The position numbers were made by a program, and so were the translations under genes. A DNA stretch of 38,261 bases, from contig KQ482063.1 of assembly GCA_001430745.1 (NCBI GenBank), positions 2,000,649 to 2,038,909 of the forward strand, given 5' to 3'. The notes beneath the pieces are model-generated. The model had not been told where the DNA came from and ran no database searches. It saw nothing but the letters and a program-made list of their open reading frames with translations. This DNA is from Auxenochlorella pyrenoidosa (lineage: Eukaryota; Chlorophyta; Trebouxiophyceae; Chlorellales; Chlorellaceae). Shown here piece after piece: positions 1 to 12,403 of this stretch (position 1 is the stretch's first letter; each line of letters starts with the position of its first letter).

Positions 1-3000
1 GTGGCAAGGAACCTCCACGAGGCAAAGGTCATGCCGGCGGGGCCGCTGGCGGTGGCCTGCCCGGTGGTGGGGCCCCAGGCAGTGGCGCTTGTGAGCAGGG
101 GCGCATCCGGGGTGGTGAAGATGTCTTCATTGGAGGGCGGGCTGGTGGAGCCATCGCTCTTCTTGGCCACCACCTGCAGATGCGGGTGGGTCGAGGGGTG
201 TGGGGCGCAGTGGGGCCGTGCCGCCAAGTCAGCGCAGGTCACCGCCTGACATTCACCTCTCTTTGCAAAAGGCTTATGCCGCTGCCCTGCTCACCTTGAC
301 CACGTAAGAGGTGCCGGGGTCCAGGCCTTGGACGGGGCAGGAGCTGGGCCCTGCCGACGCTGGGCAAGGGCCGGCAGTCACACACTTGGTCTTGGGGCCG
401 CCCACAGGGCAGACAGTCATCCCATACGCCAGCCAGGGTCCTCCCGCAGGAGGCTTCACAATGATGTTGGCGGTGGTGGGGCTTGAAGCCGTGCCGGCCG
501 CCTTTGGGGTTCTGCATTTGGGTGGGTGGATAGAAAAGCGGGAACAGCGCAAGCTCAGTCTGGGGCCAAGAGTCAAGATCAGCTGAGCTCTGCCTCTTAG
601 ATAAGCAGTCCAGGCAGGCACAGCTGACAGTGGATTGTTGTTCTTTCATCTTCACAGTTGCACCTCCCAATGCCTGTCTAGGCCGGGCGCACCCTGACGC
701 TGGCGTCACAAACGTAAGTGTATTGGAGGGAGGGGTGATGCCGCCACCCAACTTGGTGCCCCTGACCACAACCATGTACTGCAGGGACAAAGGTCAGGAG
801 GAGGTGAGCTGGCCAATCCTGGCTCTGATGCAAAGAGCGCTTTGCAAGAAATTGACATGCGCGCAAAAATCATTGCCCCACATGCAGCCGTTTCACCTGT
901 GTGGCCGGAGTAAGGTTGGCAAAGTCTGCTGCAGGGGTCTTGCTGGTCACTGTCACCGGCTCACCACCATTCAGAGGTGTGGCGGTGAAGGTGTACTGCG
1001 GGCAGAGCAAGGGTGCTCAGAGGCGGGGGGTCAGAATGATGCTTGCGACCCATGCAGCATGCAACAAAACACAGCAGGGCAAAGAGGGCCCGGCCCTCGC
1101 TGCTTCGCTGCAGGGAAGGCACCTCACCAGAGTGATGGTCACGTCACCGGAGGGTGCGGCGGTGGCATGCCCCGTGGTGCTGCCGGTGTCGACGGCACTG
1201 GTCAGGGTGATGGCTCCGGCATTGGGCATGGCCAGCGGCAGGGTGTTGGAGGCGGGGATAGTCTTGCCGCCCACAACCGCCACAGCAGACACGCGGTAGT
1301 CGGCGCCGGGCGTGAGGCCGGTGAAGGGGCAGGTGATGGTGGGGCAGGTGTTGCTGACGCAGGGCGTGCCGGCGGGCAGCAGGCACAGCTTGACGATGTA
1401 CTTCTCCACTGGGCCGCCAGTGGCGGGGGGGTTGAGGAGGATGGTGGCAGCGTTGGGGCAGGTGGGGGTGGCAGCCGCGATGACGGGGGCGCTGCGGGGT
1501 GAGCACAGAGTGAATGCGAGTGATGGCCTGAGAGCCAAGTCCCGGCTGGTTAGCATGCCGACAGGAACCCATGGTGCCAAATGTCCAATATCCCAGGTCT
1601 GCGCGGAACTCACCCGGCAGACGGGGTAGTGAGCAGGAGCATGTTGAGACCGGCCACCTGGACGCCAATGTCCGGGGTTGCAGCCACGCTGACCTCATAC
1701 TGCAGCAGGGGATTGTACAGCCATCCAGTTCAGACAAGCAGCATGTCGATAGAGGGCGAGGCCTGTCTGGCCAGGCATCGCTGAGCAAGCTGCGCAGGAT
1801 GCAGCCCACCTCGCTGCAGCACTCATGGCAGCCTCACCTTGGTGCCGGGCACGAGGCCGTAGAAGCGAACGTCGGGGCTGGGCCCGGTGGCAACCACAGT
1901 CTGCCCCAAGCCGTCGCCGGCAGTTGGGCGTGCAGTGAACGTCCAAAGAGTGAAGACGGCTTCTGCCAGGGCAGTGGCAGTGGCCTGGCCGGTTGTGGGG
2001 CCCCAAGGCACAGCGCTGGTCATCTTGATTGGAACTGCATTGGGCGCAGAGCAGAGGGTGAGACGCACCGGAGGGCATGAACAAGCAAGGCGGCAGACAT
2101 GTTGCGATAGCAGGCATGCGAGCCTGCTGCCGCGGTGGTGCAGAGGGCAAGGATGTCAGCAGGACAGCAGGGGGCACAATGTTCTGGCAGCCAAGGACCA
2201 GCGCATGGACTCACCCTCGCAGGGCGACACGTAGCCAGCATCAGGCAGAGAGACTACAATCGACTTGTCCTCAAGGATGTGCCCAAACTGCAGGACAGCA
2301 GGGCACTGGCAAAGGCATGTGGGGTGCAGCTCCCGCCCGGCGTGCCGACAGACCCTAACTGCCAGGCTGCAGCAACTCGCCGCGCTTGAGAACTTGTTTA
2401 GGCAACCACCAGCAGCCTACCGTCTCCTTTGGGAAGATGGTCTTGGTGTCGTTGACTATGAGCCTCAGCAGGGCCTCCAGCCGGGGGCGGCTGGCGCCGG
2501 TGATGGCCAGGTCAACTGCCACCTTGGCGTCGTCGGCTGCAGCACACGCGAAGGCAGGGCCAAGGTGCAAGGCCTGAGCAGGCAGGGCTGGGCCCCGCAA
2601 AAATGCCGCAGACTGCAGGCACGCCGCAACGCTAGCGTAAAGCAGCGCAGGGTGCCGACAGTGGCCCCTGCAGCGGTGGCCAGCGCCAAGTTAGAGCTGC
2701 GGCTCACATGCGCCGGTGATCGAAGTCCAGTCCCCGTCCACGATGTGCGTGGTGTAATTGACGGTGATGCCTGTGCGATCGAAGGCAAAATGCTTCGGTT
2801 GACCACAAGATCGCCAGGGACCGTACCTTGCCATGGACTGTGACTTGGATGATACGCCCACTGAGGCATGCGATCTGTGCTGCCACCCTTCTACCATCCA
2901 CCCCATGCCCCCCAAGTTGTGGTCAAAGCTCCCGCCCCACCTGGCTGGCGGGCCTTGACGGTGGCCACCATTTTATCCAGCAGGCCGTCCTGGGCCACCT

Positions 3001-4288
3001 GGACTGGCGACGTGTCTGCGAATGCAAAGCCAACCAGGCCGGCCAGCGTGGTCTTTGCCAGGAGCCTCTGGTCAGTGATGGGCTGGCCAGAGCTGTCAGC
3101 CTGCAGCGGGCGTCAGGCAGAGGCAGAGGCAGAGGCAGAGGCAGAGGCAGAGGTCAGCAGCATGCGGGATGCTTCATTAGGCGTGCGCATGCGAGGGAGC
3201 GAGTGTGCTGGACAGCTCGCCCATGCCGCGTCTGCATGTGCATGCAGGCTGTAAGCTGGCAGAAGCGGTACCGTTTGGAGTCGGCACTTGACCGCCCGGC
3301 TTTCACAGCTGCGCTCACCAGGTACGGCGGCGTGACCTGGTTCGAGTGCACGTTTCCAAAAATGGACTTGTCAAACAGCTTCTGATCGGTCACGTTGCCC
3401 AGCTGCGAGAGCTGGAAGCGCCGCGCAGTCTGCACTGCCACAGTCGTAGGGCCGGGGAACAGCACCACAGAGTGTACCGACACCGCCTCGTTTATGGCCT
3501 CCAAGCCTTCAATGACCACCTCGCCTCCTGCGCACATCAGGGACATACAAGAAGATGATATACCAAGCGAGAAGTATCTCAGCTGTGAGCGCGGGCAAGC
3601 GCTCAAAGGGTCAGTCGCACAGGGAAGCAGCAGGCGCGCATGCGGACAGCAGCGCTGAACGGCCACTTGCCGCCCGCCCGCACCGTTGGAGAGCGCGCGG
3701 AGGGTGTCAACGTACGCGGCGCGGACAGCTGGCGTGAAGCTCTGAAAGTTTTTCACATCCAGCAGGGAATGGGCAACGTAGATGGCAACGCGGGGGCAGG
3801 AGGGCGCCAAGCCCGCAGCAGCGGCGGCCACGTTGCCAGCGGCCCTGCGGTCGATGGGCGCAAGAAGCAGCAGCCTGGCTCACGTGGGGGCAGGGCGGCG
3901 CAATTACAGTGTTTATGCACGTGCGTGGAAAAAGTGCGCCTCCCATTTCTGGCAAGGGAAGCATCTGCTGGTGCACGCAGCCAAATCTCTGCGCGTTTCA
4001 GGTACCGCGCGACAGCGACGGCACCGGTGACCGCCGCCAGCGGCACGGCTTGAATGGGCACTCACGTCTGCCCGGACCCCGGTATCGCGGCCCCATCGCC
4101 CTTAGCTTGCGCTGTCGAGACGGCAGGAGGGGTGGAGGCGGCTGCAGCGGCCTGCGAGCAGTCGCAGGAGGCATGGTGGTGTGACTCTGGCGTCCGGCCG
4201 GCAAGCCCACGTGCGGGCACTTCATTGTGCTCAAAAATGCTGCACTCACCACTAGCAGCAGCAGAACCGCAATAGTTCTGACCGCCAT
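1..4288 (-). CDS. Secreted protein with fibronectin-III-like repeats (3' end beyond window)
   Basis: Fifteen phase-consistent exons: 4288-4250, 4151-4066, 3844-3684, 3527-3319, 3100-2941, 2770-2708, 2536-2421, 2287-2215, 2034-1838, 1699-1614, 1491-1128, 995-897, 778-714, 511-295, 173-1 (continues). They encode about 702 residues so far. The protein opens with a signal peptide (MAVRTIAVLLLLV, then an Ala-rich stretch), followed by about 250 residues I do not recognise, which include FTPAVRAAYVDTLRAL and VAVDLAITGASRPRLEALL. From about residue 300 come FN3-like modules with the usual L-x-P-G-T-x-Y-x-V-x-V strand and P-x-S-N turn. Two module types alternate: one carries WGPTTGQATA-like motifs, the other PPAxGGPxxxY with paired Cys. 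Secretion and repeats are seen in the sequence. A cell-wall or extracellular role is inferred. The start is the only ATG feeding the signal peptide. Confidence 0.7.
3115..3153. repeat. Hexanucleotide tandem repeat (AGGCAG)n
   Basis: About six copies of a 6-base unit lie within the intron 3101-3318 of the FN3-like gene. On the coding (minus) strand the repeat reads CCTCTG and sits just upstream of the CTGCAG acceptor at 3101-3106, where it could serve as the pyrimidine tract. Confidence 0.9.
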
Positions 4289-5275
4289 GGCGGGAGTCCC
4301 GCAAGGAGCTCCGCGGCGCTATTTAGGCCGGTCAGGCCGGTTTGTTGGCTTTCAAGCGATATAACAGGAGAATAGATGGGGCTCAGCCCTTTGCAGCCGC
4401 GGCGAGGACCGTTTCTTATATGCCGGAAGGGACGACAGGGGCATGCATCGAGCAGAGGCCGGGTAGAACGCAGCTGATGGTTGAATACGCAAATATGGTG
4501 CCGGAGAACCTGAAAAGATCGACCAGCATGTGCCCCAGGACCGCCCAGCTGTAGCCACTTGCCCGCGTGCCTGGTGCCCACGGGCTTATTGAGTACCGGT
4601 ACTCTCGTGAATCGCTGCAGGAGGGCTTTTGAGTCATGAACAGCCGGCCGGCTGAGCCCTCCCCTCCAGTGCGTGTCTGGGGCCGCTGGGTGGCCACACC
4701 CTCCCGCTCACTGGCACCGGCCCCGCCCGCCTTGCAGCAAAGTACAACTCCCATGCTTGCATCGTGCAGTCTATATGAACAGAGCTCTGCACTTGAACCC
4801 TCGAATGGCAGCACATGCGATTCACGACCACTGCTAGGCTGCTTCCCTCCCTCCCGCTGCTGCGGCACACTCTGATCTTCCTGGCACGCCGGCGGCGGCA
4901 TCACTGCCGCCGTGACCGCAGCTCGTGCTGCAGCAGTTGCTCAAAACCACGTCACAATGGGACGCACTCACCTCTTGATGCCACTCGGTGAAGCCAAATC
5001 AAGCGATGTGCCGCTTGCACTGCCAACTCTTGCGTGTGCTGTGCTGCACACCAGTATCCCGCCAGCAAGCAGGCATCCTATAGGCTGCTAGCTAGCCAGT
5101 GCGACTGCTCCAGCGCCAGCATGCCTCGTGCACGCGCTCAACAACCTGCTCTCTCTTTCCTGCCGGCAAGCATGTTAACAGGTGCCCGCTGAAACGAAGC
5201 CACCATTACCCGCTGCATGAAACCAGTGCAGTCTTGCTCCCGCTGTCACTGGCTGGATTTGTTGCTGCAGCGCAG
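4289..5275. other. Intergenic region upstream of the FN3-like gene
   Basis: This 987-base interval lies between the start of the FN3-like gene and the 3' end of the tRNase Z gene, both on the minus strand. It should hold the promoter of the first and the 3' UTR of the second. I see no convincing coding exon, RNA gene or repeat in it; the open frames are the usual GC-rich chance ORFs. Confidence 0.6.
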
Positions 5276-8200
5276 CTATGCAGCGCCCTCTACCTGCTCC
5301 TTCTGCCCCTCCTCCTCCTCGACCTCTGCCAGTGCCGCCTGCACCGCTGGCATGAGCGCCGGCAGCGCCGGCAGCAGCGCCAGTGGGACTCGCATGCCAT
5401 CAAACGCCACTGCCGCCCCGGCAGGGACAGCGGGGGCGGGGGTGGCGTCGCCAGCTGGCGCACACCCCTCTGCCTGTGGCGCCTGACCCAAGCCCTCTGG
5501 CCACTTTGGGTACCGCTGGCTGAAGTGGGTGAGGATGCATCGGTAGGCGCCCATGCGCTGCGCTCAGGGAGGGCAGTCAAGAGGAAGGCGGCAAAACGCG
5601 CTCGGGCGCTGCAGCTGGGGACCACAGGCTGGCGGCGGACTGGCAAGCGTGCGCGGCGGGCGCGCGATTGAGCAGCAGGGCTGGACTGCACCAGGCTCAA
5701 CTGCGCTGCCCAGCTGCACGCGGCAGGCCACATCTGCCGCGCTGCATGCCGTGCGAAAGGCGCCACAGCAGGGCCCCTGCGGTACCTGCACCCCACACAC
5801 AAACCAGCCTGCCACCCTACAACGCCGCGCCTCACCCGCGCCACCTCCAGCGCCTCTGCCGTGGTGCTGTGCCGCTTCTGCCGCGCCTGCTGCTCCAGGC
5901 AGGGCTCAAAGGTGGCCTCGTGGATCAGCAGGGTGCAACCCGCCCCAGCCTGCAGCGGCGGCAGCGGCCACAGCAGCGCTCAGACGCTCTAGCGTGTACA
6001 ATGGCCTAGGCCACGCACGGCGCCCGGAGCACGGCTGCAGCAGGCAGCCCCCCCCGCGACGCGCGACTCGCAGCTTAAATTCGAGCCAGGATCGCCGCCA
6101 CTGCGCCCACCCAGACTGCAGCGCGGTGCCGCCTCTGGGGCCAGCCCGCCGGCCCGGCCCCCACCTGCACCAGCTGCTGCGAGGGCTGGGTGTCCCCCGA
6201 GTAGACAAGGCTCCACCCCTCCTCGTGCCGCAGCACCAGTCCATATGCGTCTGCAGGGGGAGGGTGCAGGGCGGGCTGGGGGCCCGGGGGCAGATTGGAC
6301 GGCCAGACGTGCAGGCAGCAGCCAGTTCTTCTTGCACGGCACTTCGCCGAGCAGCAGCGGGGCGGGCGCGTGAGCGGCTGCTGCGCCAGCTGTGAACGGG
6401 GAGGGCCCGCTACGTGGCAGCTGCTGCTTGGGGCCCCACCTGAGCAGTGTCGGACGGGCACGCAGTGCAGGTGGGAGAAGCCCAGGTGGCGCTGCAGGGC
6501 GTGCCGAGCCCAGTGGCCTGCAACCGCGGGGCCAAGCGGGAGGCCCAGCAGAGTCGCGCATCTCGCAGGCAGGGCTGGTGGCGCTGGAGCGCAACCGGCT
6601 GCAGGTGCACTCGTGCAATCTCTGATGGGTGCCGGTCGCAAAACTTCAACAAAGGAACCCACGACCGCCTTCTGTGCACGCTTCCCGGCCCAGCCATCAG
6701 GTTTCAGCAATGCCAGCTCGCCAGGCCCAGCCGCCATCGCCCTGCTTAGCCATGGCAGGCAACACAGCGCGCGGCACACACAGCTCGGGCCATGTTTTTG
6801 CGGGTCAACCCTTGTCTGCCTGTCCCAAGCTCCTCCTGCCCCCCTCACCAGGCTGGTTCAGCTCCAGGCAGTGCACAAAGAGGTACCGCCTCGCCAACCC
6901 CAGCGGCGGCGCCGCCTCTGCCAGCCAGTCGCGCAGTGAGCGCGGCCCCACCACCAGGAGCGGGGGCAGGGAGGCCGGGTAGGCGGCCAGCAGGGGCAGG
7001 ACGCCAGACATGTGGTCTGCAAGCAGGTGGGGGCAAGCCACAGGGCCTTTGGAGAGGGCAGGCTGGCAGATTGACAAGGTGAGAAGGGAGCAAAGCGGGG
7101 CCGCTCGGCTGCCAGAAGAGCTGGCTGGGTGGGCAGACAGCAGGAGGGCGTTGCGTGGGGGCAGACAGCGGCGGCCTCCCTCACCCGCGTGGCGGTGCGA
7201 GACCCAGACGCAGCCCAGGCTGGCCACGTGCCGCAGGGCTGCCGCCGTGCCGTGGGCGCGGCACAGCGCGCCCAGAGCCCCCTCCCCGCAGTCCATGAGG
7301 ACGCTTTGCCCGCAGGACAGCCTGCAGGTTTGGCAGCAGGAGCAGCAGCCCTGAGGGGCAGCTATGCAAGGCTACGCCAGCTTCGTCCACAGGGAAGGTG
7401 GACTGCCCCCGGGCAGGGCGTCATGCAAGGCGCTGCAGCGCGGCTCAGAACAGCTGCCACCCCTGCCCGTGATGCTGCAGAATGAGCAGTCGACGCACAC
7501 CAACAGCTGCTCATTCCCTGCAAGGCCAGGCGGGAGGCAAGGCGTGCCCCCTCCCTCCTGCCATGCCTGTTTGCTCTCTGCATGCCCTGGCACCCTCACC
7601 GCAGCAGTATGGCCGAGGCGCCACGGTACTTCGAAGGCTCGGCGGACCCGGTCCCCAAGAACAGCACCTCGGGCGGAGCCCCGCCGCCGCTGCTGCCCCT
7701 GCTGCAGCTGCCAGTAGGGCTTGCCCTCAGCTGGAGCAGGCAGGCAGGCGCGCCCTCCAGCCAGGCTGGCAGGCGTTGACACCGATTGCCATCCTGGTGA
7801 GCCGCACTCTTGGCCTGCTGCCGCACTTGCCGCTCGTCGTCCTGCTCCGCACTCTCGGGCTGTTGTGCTGCCGTGGTGGGCACATCATCTGCAGCTGCCC
7901 GCTGCCGCGGGCGCTTGCTGCCCTGCAGCCGTGCCCTCAGCCCCTCGGCTGCCCGCTTGTTGCTGGCAGCAGGGACGGCTGCGGCAACTTGCTGCTCAGG
8001 CGCTGCAGGCGGGGGCCCAGGCGGCATCTGGGCGGTCTCAGGTGGTGCTGGCTGCACCGGGGGCTGCACAAGCTGCACCTGCAGGCCAGCTGCCAACGCT
8101 GTTGCAGCCGGCGTCCCCGCCGCCTGCGCAACGTGCCACGGCTGCTGCGCTGCTTGAGGCAGCAGCACGGCAGCCCCAGGCGGCAGGCCGGGCGTGGCGA

Positions 8201-9774
8201 CCGGCAGCTGCCACTGCTGATGCCAGGCAGCCGGGGGTTGCTGCGGATGCAGGTAGAGTGGGCGCATGACTGCCGGCTGCCCCTGCTGCAGCGGCGGCAG
8301 GGCTGCCGGCTGCTGATGCGCAGGAGCTGCAAGTGGCTGCGCAGGCTGCTGCGGTTGCGCTAGGCGGCCAGGCAGTACATGCGCAGGTAAGCCCCGCTGC
8401 TGCAGCGCTTGAGCTGCGGGTGGCAGCGGTGGTGGCGGCGGCGGCGCCACCCTGTTTTGTGTGCACCAGCATTTGCCACCCTCTGTAGCTGCCAGCTGCT
8501 CGGGGCCAGGCAGCATGCCCTGCTCTTGCTGCTGCCGCAGCAGCTCCAGCTGCGCCACCAGCTGCGGCCGCTCCAGCTGCACCTCTGCCTGCACAGCCGC
8601 GGCATCAAACCTGCTGTCAGAAGCAAGGGTTGCCGCAGCAAAGCTCTCAACCGGTTCCACCACCAGACGCAGCTGCGCTTCTGAAAGAGCGCCTGCTGAG
8701 CCCACAGGGCGTGCGGGCACGAGGCCTGCTGTCGCTGGCGCAACCGGCCCGCTGCCGTTCTGGCCGTCCCCGTCTGAGCTCTGGCCAGCGTGCTGCGCTG
8801 CTACCAGGCACTGAACCGCCTTCCAGCTGGCAACAGAGACATTTCTCACAACCAGCGGGCCGCCGCTGCGCTCGCCGTTGCAGCCTGGGGATTTCGGATG
8901 CGCTCTGCCGGAGCACTCCTGCTGCTGCTGCTGGCCATTCTGCTGTTGCTGCTGGCCGTTCTGCTGCTGCTCTTGCTCCTGCTGCTGCTGCTGCTGCTCT
9001 TGTTCTTGCCTGTCCTCGTGCTGCTGCTGCTGCTGCTGCTCGCCATCGTGTTGCACCCGTTTGAGAACATCATCATCGATGCCACACGCCACCGTGCTGC
9101 CATTTTCTGCAGCTGTTGCGGGCGGTGCGCTCGCAGATGCTGCAGCTGCACTCGCTGTCACAGAGGCCGAGGCTGCGCCCTGCCTGGGTGCGGCCGGAGG
9201 ACGCACCCCAGCCGGCAGCGGGAAGACGCGGCTGCTGATGAGATTGAGCTTGGCGCTGGTGCGAGCTGCTGCCATGTGGCCAATCACCTGCGGCGCATAG
9301 CAGCAGGAGTGGGGAGAAAGGACAAAGAGTCATGACCATCATTAACCCCCTCCAGGAGACCCCGCTCGTCTTGCAAAAACCTGGCAAGCTGACACCTCCT
9401 GGCAGCTTCCTGCATGCTCTGCCGCTCTAATGTGACAGCCCTGGCAACTCTGTGGCTGGATGGAAGCACCGGCGGCTTGCACCTGGCTGTGCGCACCTGG
9501 CTGCTGCCATGCGAGCCCGGCTGCTCCAGCAGCAGCTGCTGCCCGCCCGCCGCAGCCGCCACCGGCCGCAGCTGCAGGCACAGCTGGCGCAGCGCACGGC
9601 TGCCGGCCATGCCAGGCGCCGCCAGGTGCACCACGCCGGCCACCCGCTCGCGCTGCCGCAGCAGCAAAGCAAGCACGGGATGCTGCTCCAGCTGCGCCGC
9701 GGCTGCCTTGCTGTGCAGGTTTGTCAGCAGCAGCAGCTGGTCGGTGGCTCTCAGGTGGCACAGGAAGCCCAGCA

Positions 9775-9812
<38 letters not shown>

Positions 9813-11776
9813 GGAGCAGGACCCGGTCCACCGACTGCTCTGCCTGCTGCAAGGCTGGCCAGCTTACGGCATACCCACAAATTGATGCCCGTCTTCTCTG
9901 GCAGTCGCTGGTACCGCTTGCCACCCAGCACCACAACATCGCTCGCCTCCTCTCCATCTGCTGCTGCTGCGCCTCCTGCCGCTGCGCCGCCCGCTTTCGT
10001 CGCCCGCCGCCTGCTGGGTGCGCTGCACTTGACAGCAGACTTAGCTGCCGCTGCTGCAGCAGTCGCAGCCGCACTTGCTGGCTGCTGTGCCATGGCAGCT
10101 GCTGCAGCCGCAGCAGCGGCGGCAGTGCCCATGTTGCGTTCGGCTGTTTGACCGCCGCTGTGCCCAGGCCATGGCGGCCCCGGCGGCCCTGCCTGAGGCG
10201 CTGTGGCCGCTTTTAGGTGCTCCAAAGCCAGCCTCCTGCCACCCCTGCCTGACATCAGCAGCTGGTCCAAAGCATCAAACATGCCACTTGCTCCGCTTCC
10301 GCTGCCCGCTGCTGCAGGTGGCAGTGCAGCCGCGTGCTGCTGCCCAACCTGCCGGCCTGACTCCTCATCACTGCTCTCACCATCGCTGTCGGTGCTGCTG
10401 CCGCTGTCTGCATCACTGGCCTCACTGCTGCTGTCATCAGTGCTCCCGCTGCTATCGCTATTGCTTGACCCGCTTTCGATGCTCGCGCTCTCGCTTCCGC
10501 TGCTTTCTGAGGTGCTGCTGCTGCTGGCGGAAGGACTGCTGCTGCCTTCCCTGGCTGGCGCTGCAGGCTGCTGCGCGTGCAGCGCCCAGTCTGGCGCATT
10601 CCAAGAGACGTCAAGGAGGGGAGGCTTCCACAGCGCCGCCACCGCAATCCTGTCATCCTGCAGGGCACAGCACAGCGTGGCAGCGCACGCCCAGCGTCAT
10701 CTGCAGGCACCCTTGCAGCTGCCTGGTGGGCACTGCTGTGGCAAGCTTCGCTGCGCACCAGCGCAGGCCTCAGCTGTGGAGAGCTGCCCGCCTCTCAGTC
10801 TTGCACAGCCCACAGCCCACCTGCCTTGCTGGCTGCGGTGCAGCCATGCGCACTGCCTGTTGGGGTGCAGGGCACAAAAACCCCTGGGGCTGCACCCCCC
10901 CCCCCCCAGCACACAGCACACGGCAGCTTGCCTGGAAGACCACGGGGCTGCGCTCCCACGGCGACGCCTCCTCCAGCAGCACAGCCGGGTGCCGCCAGTG
11001 GATGAAGTGCCGCAGGCTGCTGACAGCTGCCTTGCACCCTGCAGGACCACGCGTCACAGAGGTCGCGAACCACATGTCAGGCGCTGGCGCATGGGGGCCT
11101 TTGGGCCAGATGGGCAGCAGCGCAGAGAATGCAAGGCAACTGCGAGAATATGGGGCAGGGTCTGTGCAGGTGGGGCTGACGAGGCGGGGCAAGGCAGGGC
11201 CACGGTTGGCACCGCGCAGCCGCACCGCCCTCACCGGCTGGTCCAACCACGTGCAGCTGCTCGTGGCCCTCGCCCCGCAGGCGCATCACCAGCCCCCCAA
11301 AACCGGAGAGAGCGGCGGCATCACAGGCAAAGGCCGCTCGCAGCCCCGCACCTGCAGGGCGAATGCGGCAAACGGCAAGAACGCGGGGGTGGCATCAGGT
11401 GGCGCTAGAACAATGCTGGGGTGCGCGCAATGCCATGGGTTCAGGTTGCATGCGGGGCCGCGAGGGTCGAACATGGCAAGCAGCTGCGTGCAGCAGCGCA
11501 GGTGGCCTCGAGCAGACGTGGAGGTTCAAGGAGAGCTATCCCTCGCGCCAAGAATCAGGCATGCCCAGTGGGCAGCCGCTGCCACAGCATCTTGCCTGGC
11601 CGGATTTTGTGCTCCAGAACCAGGCGAGCAAACCCTTCGGGGACATTGAACAGGTACTGTGCCAACGTGCCAGAGGTGGCCGGGCCACTGGCGGCGCCGG
11701 CGCTGGGCAGGCTGAGCAGCACCGCTGGGCCGACCCCGTCTCCTGGCGCCGAAATGAGGTGCGCCCGTATCTCCAT
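5276..11776 (-). CDS. ELAC2: Long-form tRNase Z (ribonuclease Z, ELAC2 type)
   Basis: This zinc endonuclease removes the 3' trailer of precursor tRNAs. Eleven exons: 11776-11596, 11351-11235, 11038-10932, 10657-9347, 9287-7600, 7321-7185, 7016-6849, 6598-6440, 6250-6165, 5949-5836, 5557-5276. They total 4350 nt (1449 residues), and every junction keeps phase. The N-terminal half shows YLFNVPEGFARLVLEHK and GFGGLVMRLRGEG. The catalytic half begins at FLGTGSAEPSKYR and has MDCGEG, the metal motif HRHADH (split by an intron), PVRHCSDAYG, SGDTQP, HEATFE and THFSQRYPK. All expected ligand motifs are present. Long forms are usually about 800-900 residues; the excess lies in exons 4 and 5, which carry Ser/Ala/Gln-rich inserts. 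Two introns have GC donors. I see no clear targeting peptide at the N-terminus. Confidence 0.93.
8919..9044. repeat. CTG/CTT-rich trinucleotide tract encoding poly-Gln/Glu
   Basis: Interrupted CTG runs in exon 5 of the tRNase Z gene are read on the minus strand as Gln-rich sequence broken by Glu, Asn-Gly and His. The tract is in frame and lies in the linker between the two halves of the enzyme. Confidence 0.9.
9775..9812. repeat. Pure (CTG)12 microsatellite encoding poly-Gln
   Basis: About twelve uninterrupted CTG units in exon 4 of the tRNase Z gene encode a Gln tract (…PAPQQQQ…QVLGF…) inside the N-terminal half. This is a likely length-variable site. Confidence 0.92.
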
Positions 11777-12403
11777 GTGAACTTCACTGCTGCAAAGGGG
11801 CCGTCCAAGCTCTGTTCCCTCAGCTGCTTGCAGCCGTGGCTCGGTGTTCAGTGCCGGGGTGTCTCGATCGCAATGTATGAGCTCGTAAAAGCTGCCGAAA
11901 TTCAGGAGCGGGCTGGCGGCGCGCCGCTGTTGACAGCTGCTTTGCGGCAGCCGCCTGGGCGGCTTGCGGAACCTTCAATCGGCCTCTTCATAAGAGAAGA
12001 ACACACGAAAAGTGCGACAGTAGGCAACCATGCATGCATGTGCACTTGCTGCGCTGCCGCTGCATACCGCCACTGCTGCTGACCGCTGCCAGCATCATCA
12101 CACGCATGCATGGCAAAGGCTTAATCTGCATAGAAAGGGATAAAGGGAGGTGCAGATGAACCTTGAACATGCAGGGGCGCAGGCCTTGGGCAAAGCAATT
12201 TGTGCCCGTTTCCTGGATGGAATCCAACCCTGCATAACATGAAATACAAGTCCAGTCAAGCACAACCAACAAAAGGAAATGCCATGTCCTTGAGTCGGGT
12301 AGCCATGGAAGGATTACCTGCCCATCCTAAAGCTTCGAGTGCGGCGTTGGCTACAAACACACTACACGGTTTTTACCGATTTTTACGGTCGACAAATGGC
12401 CTC
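11777..12403. other. Intergenic region between Nudix and tRNase Z genes
   Basis: This 627-base interval holds the tRNase Z promoter side and the Nudix 3' flank. The part near 12110-12400 is visibly richer in A/T than its surroundings and contains an imperfect pair, CGGTTTTTACCG (12367-12378) followed by ATTTTTACGG. I see no gene. Confidence 0.6.

Noticed and set aside
8790..9335. Leu-rich plus-strand frame that looks like a membrane protein
   Set aside because: It is the antisense reading of the CTG tract that encodes Gln in tRNase Z.
12367..12388. Telomere-like repeat (TTTTTACGG/TTTTTACCG)
   Set aside because: Only two imperfect copies, and not the TTTAGGG unit of green algae.
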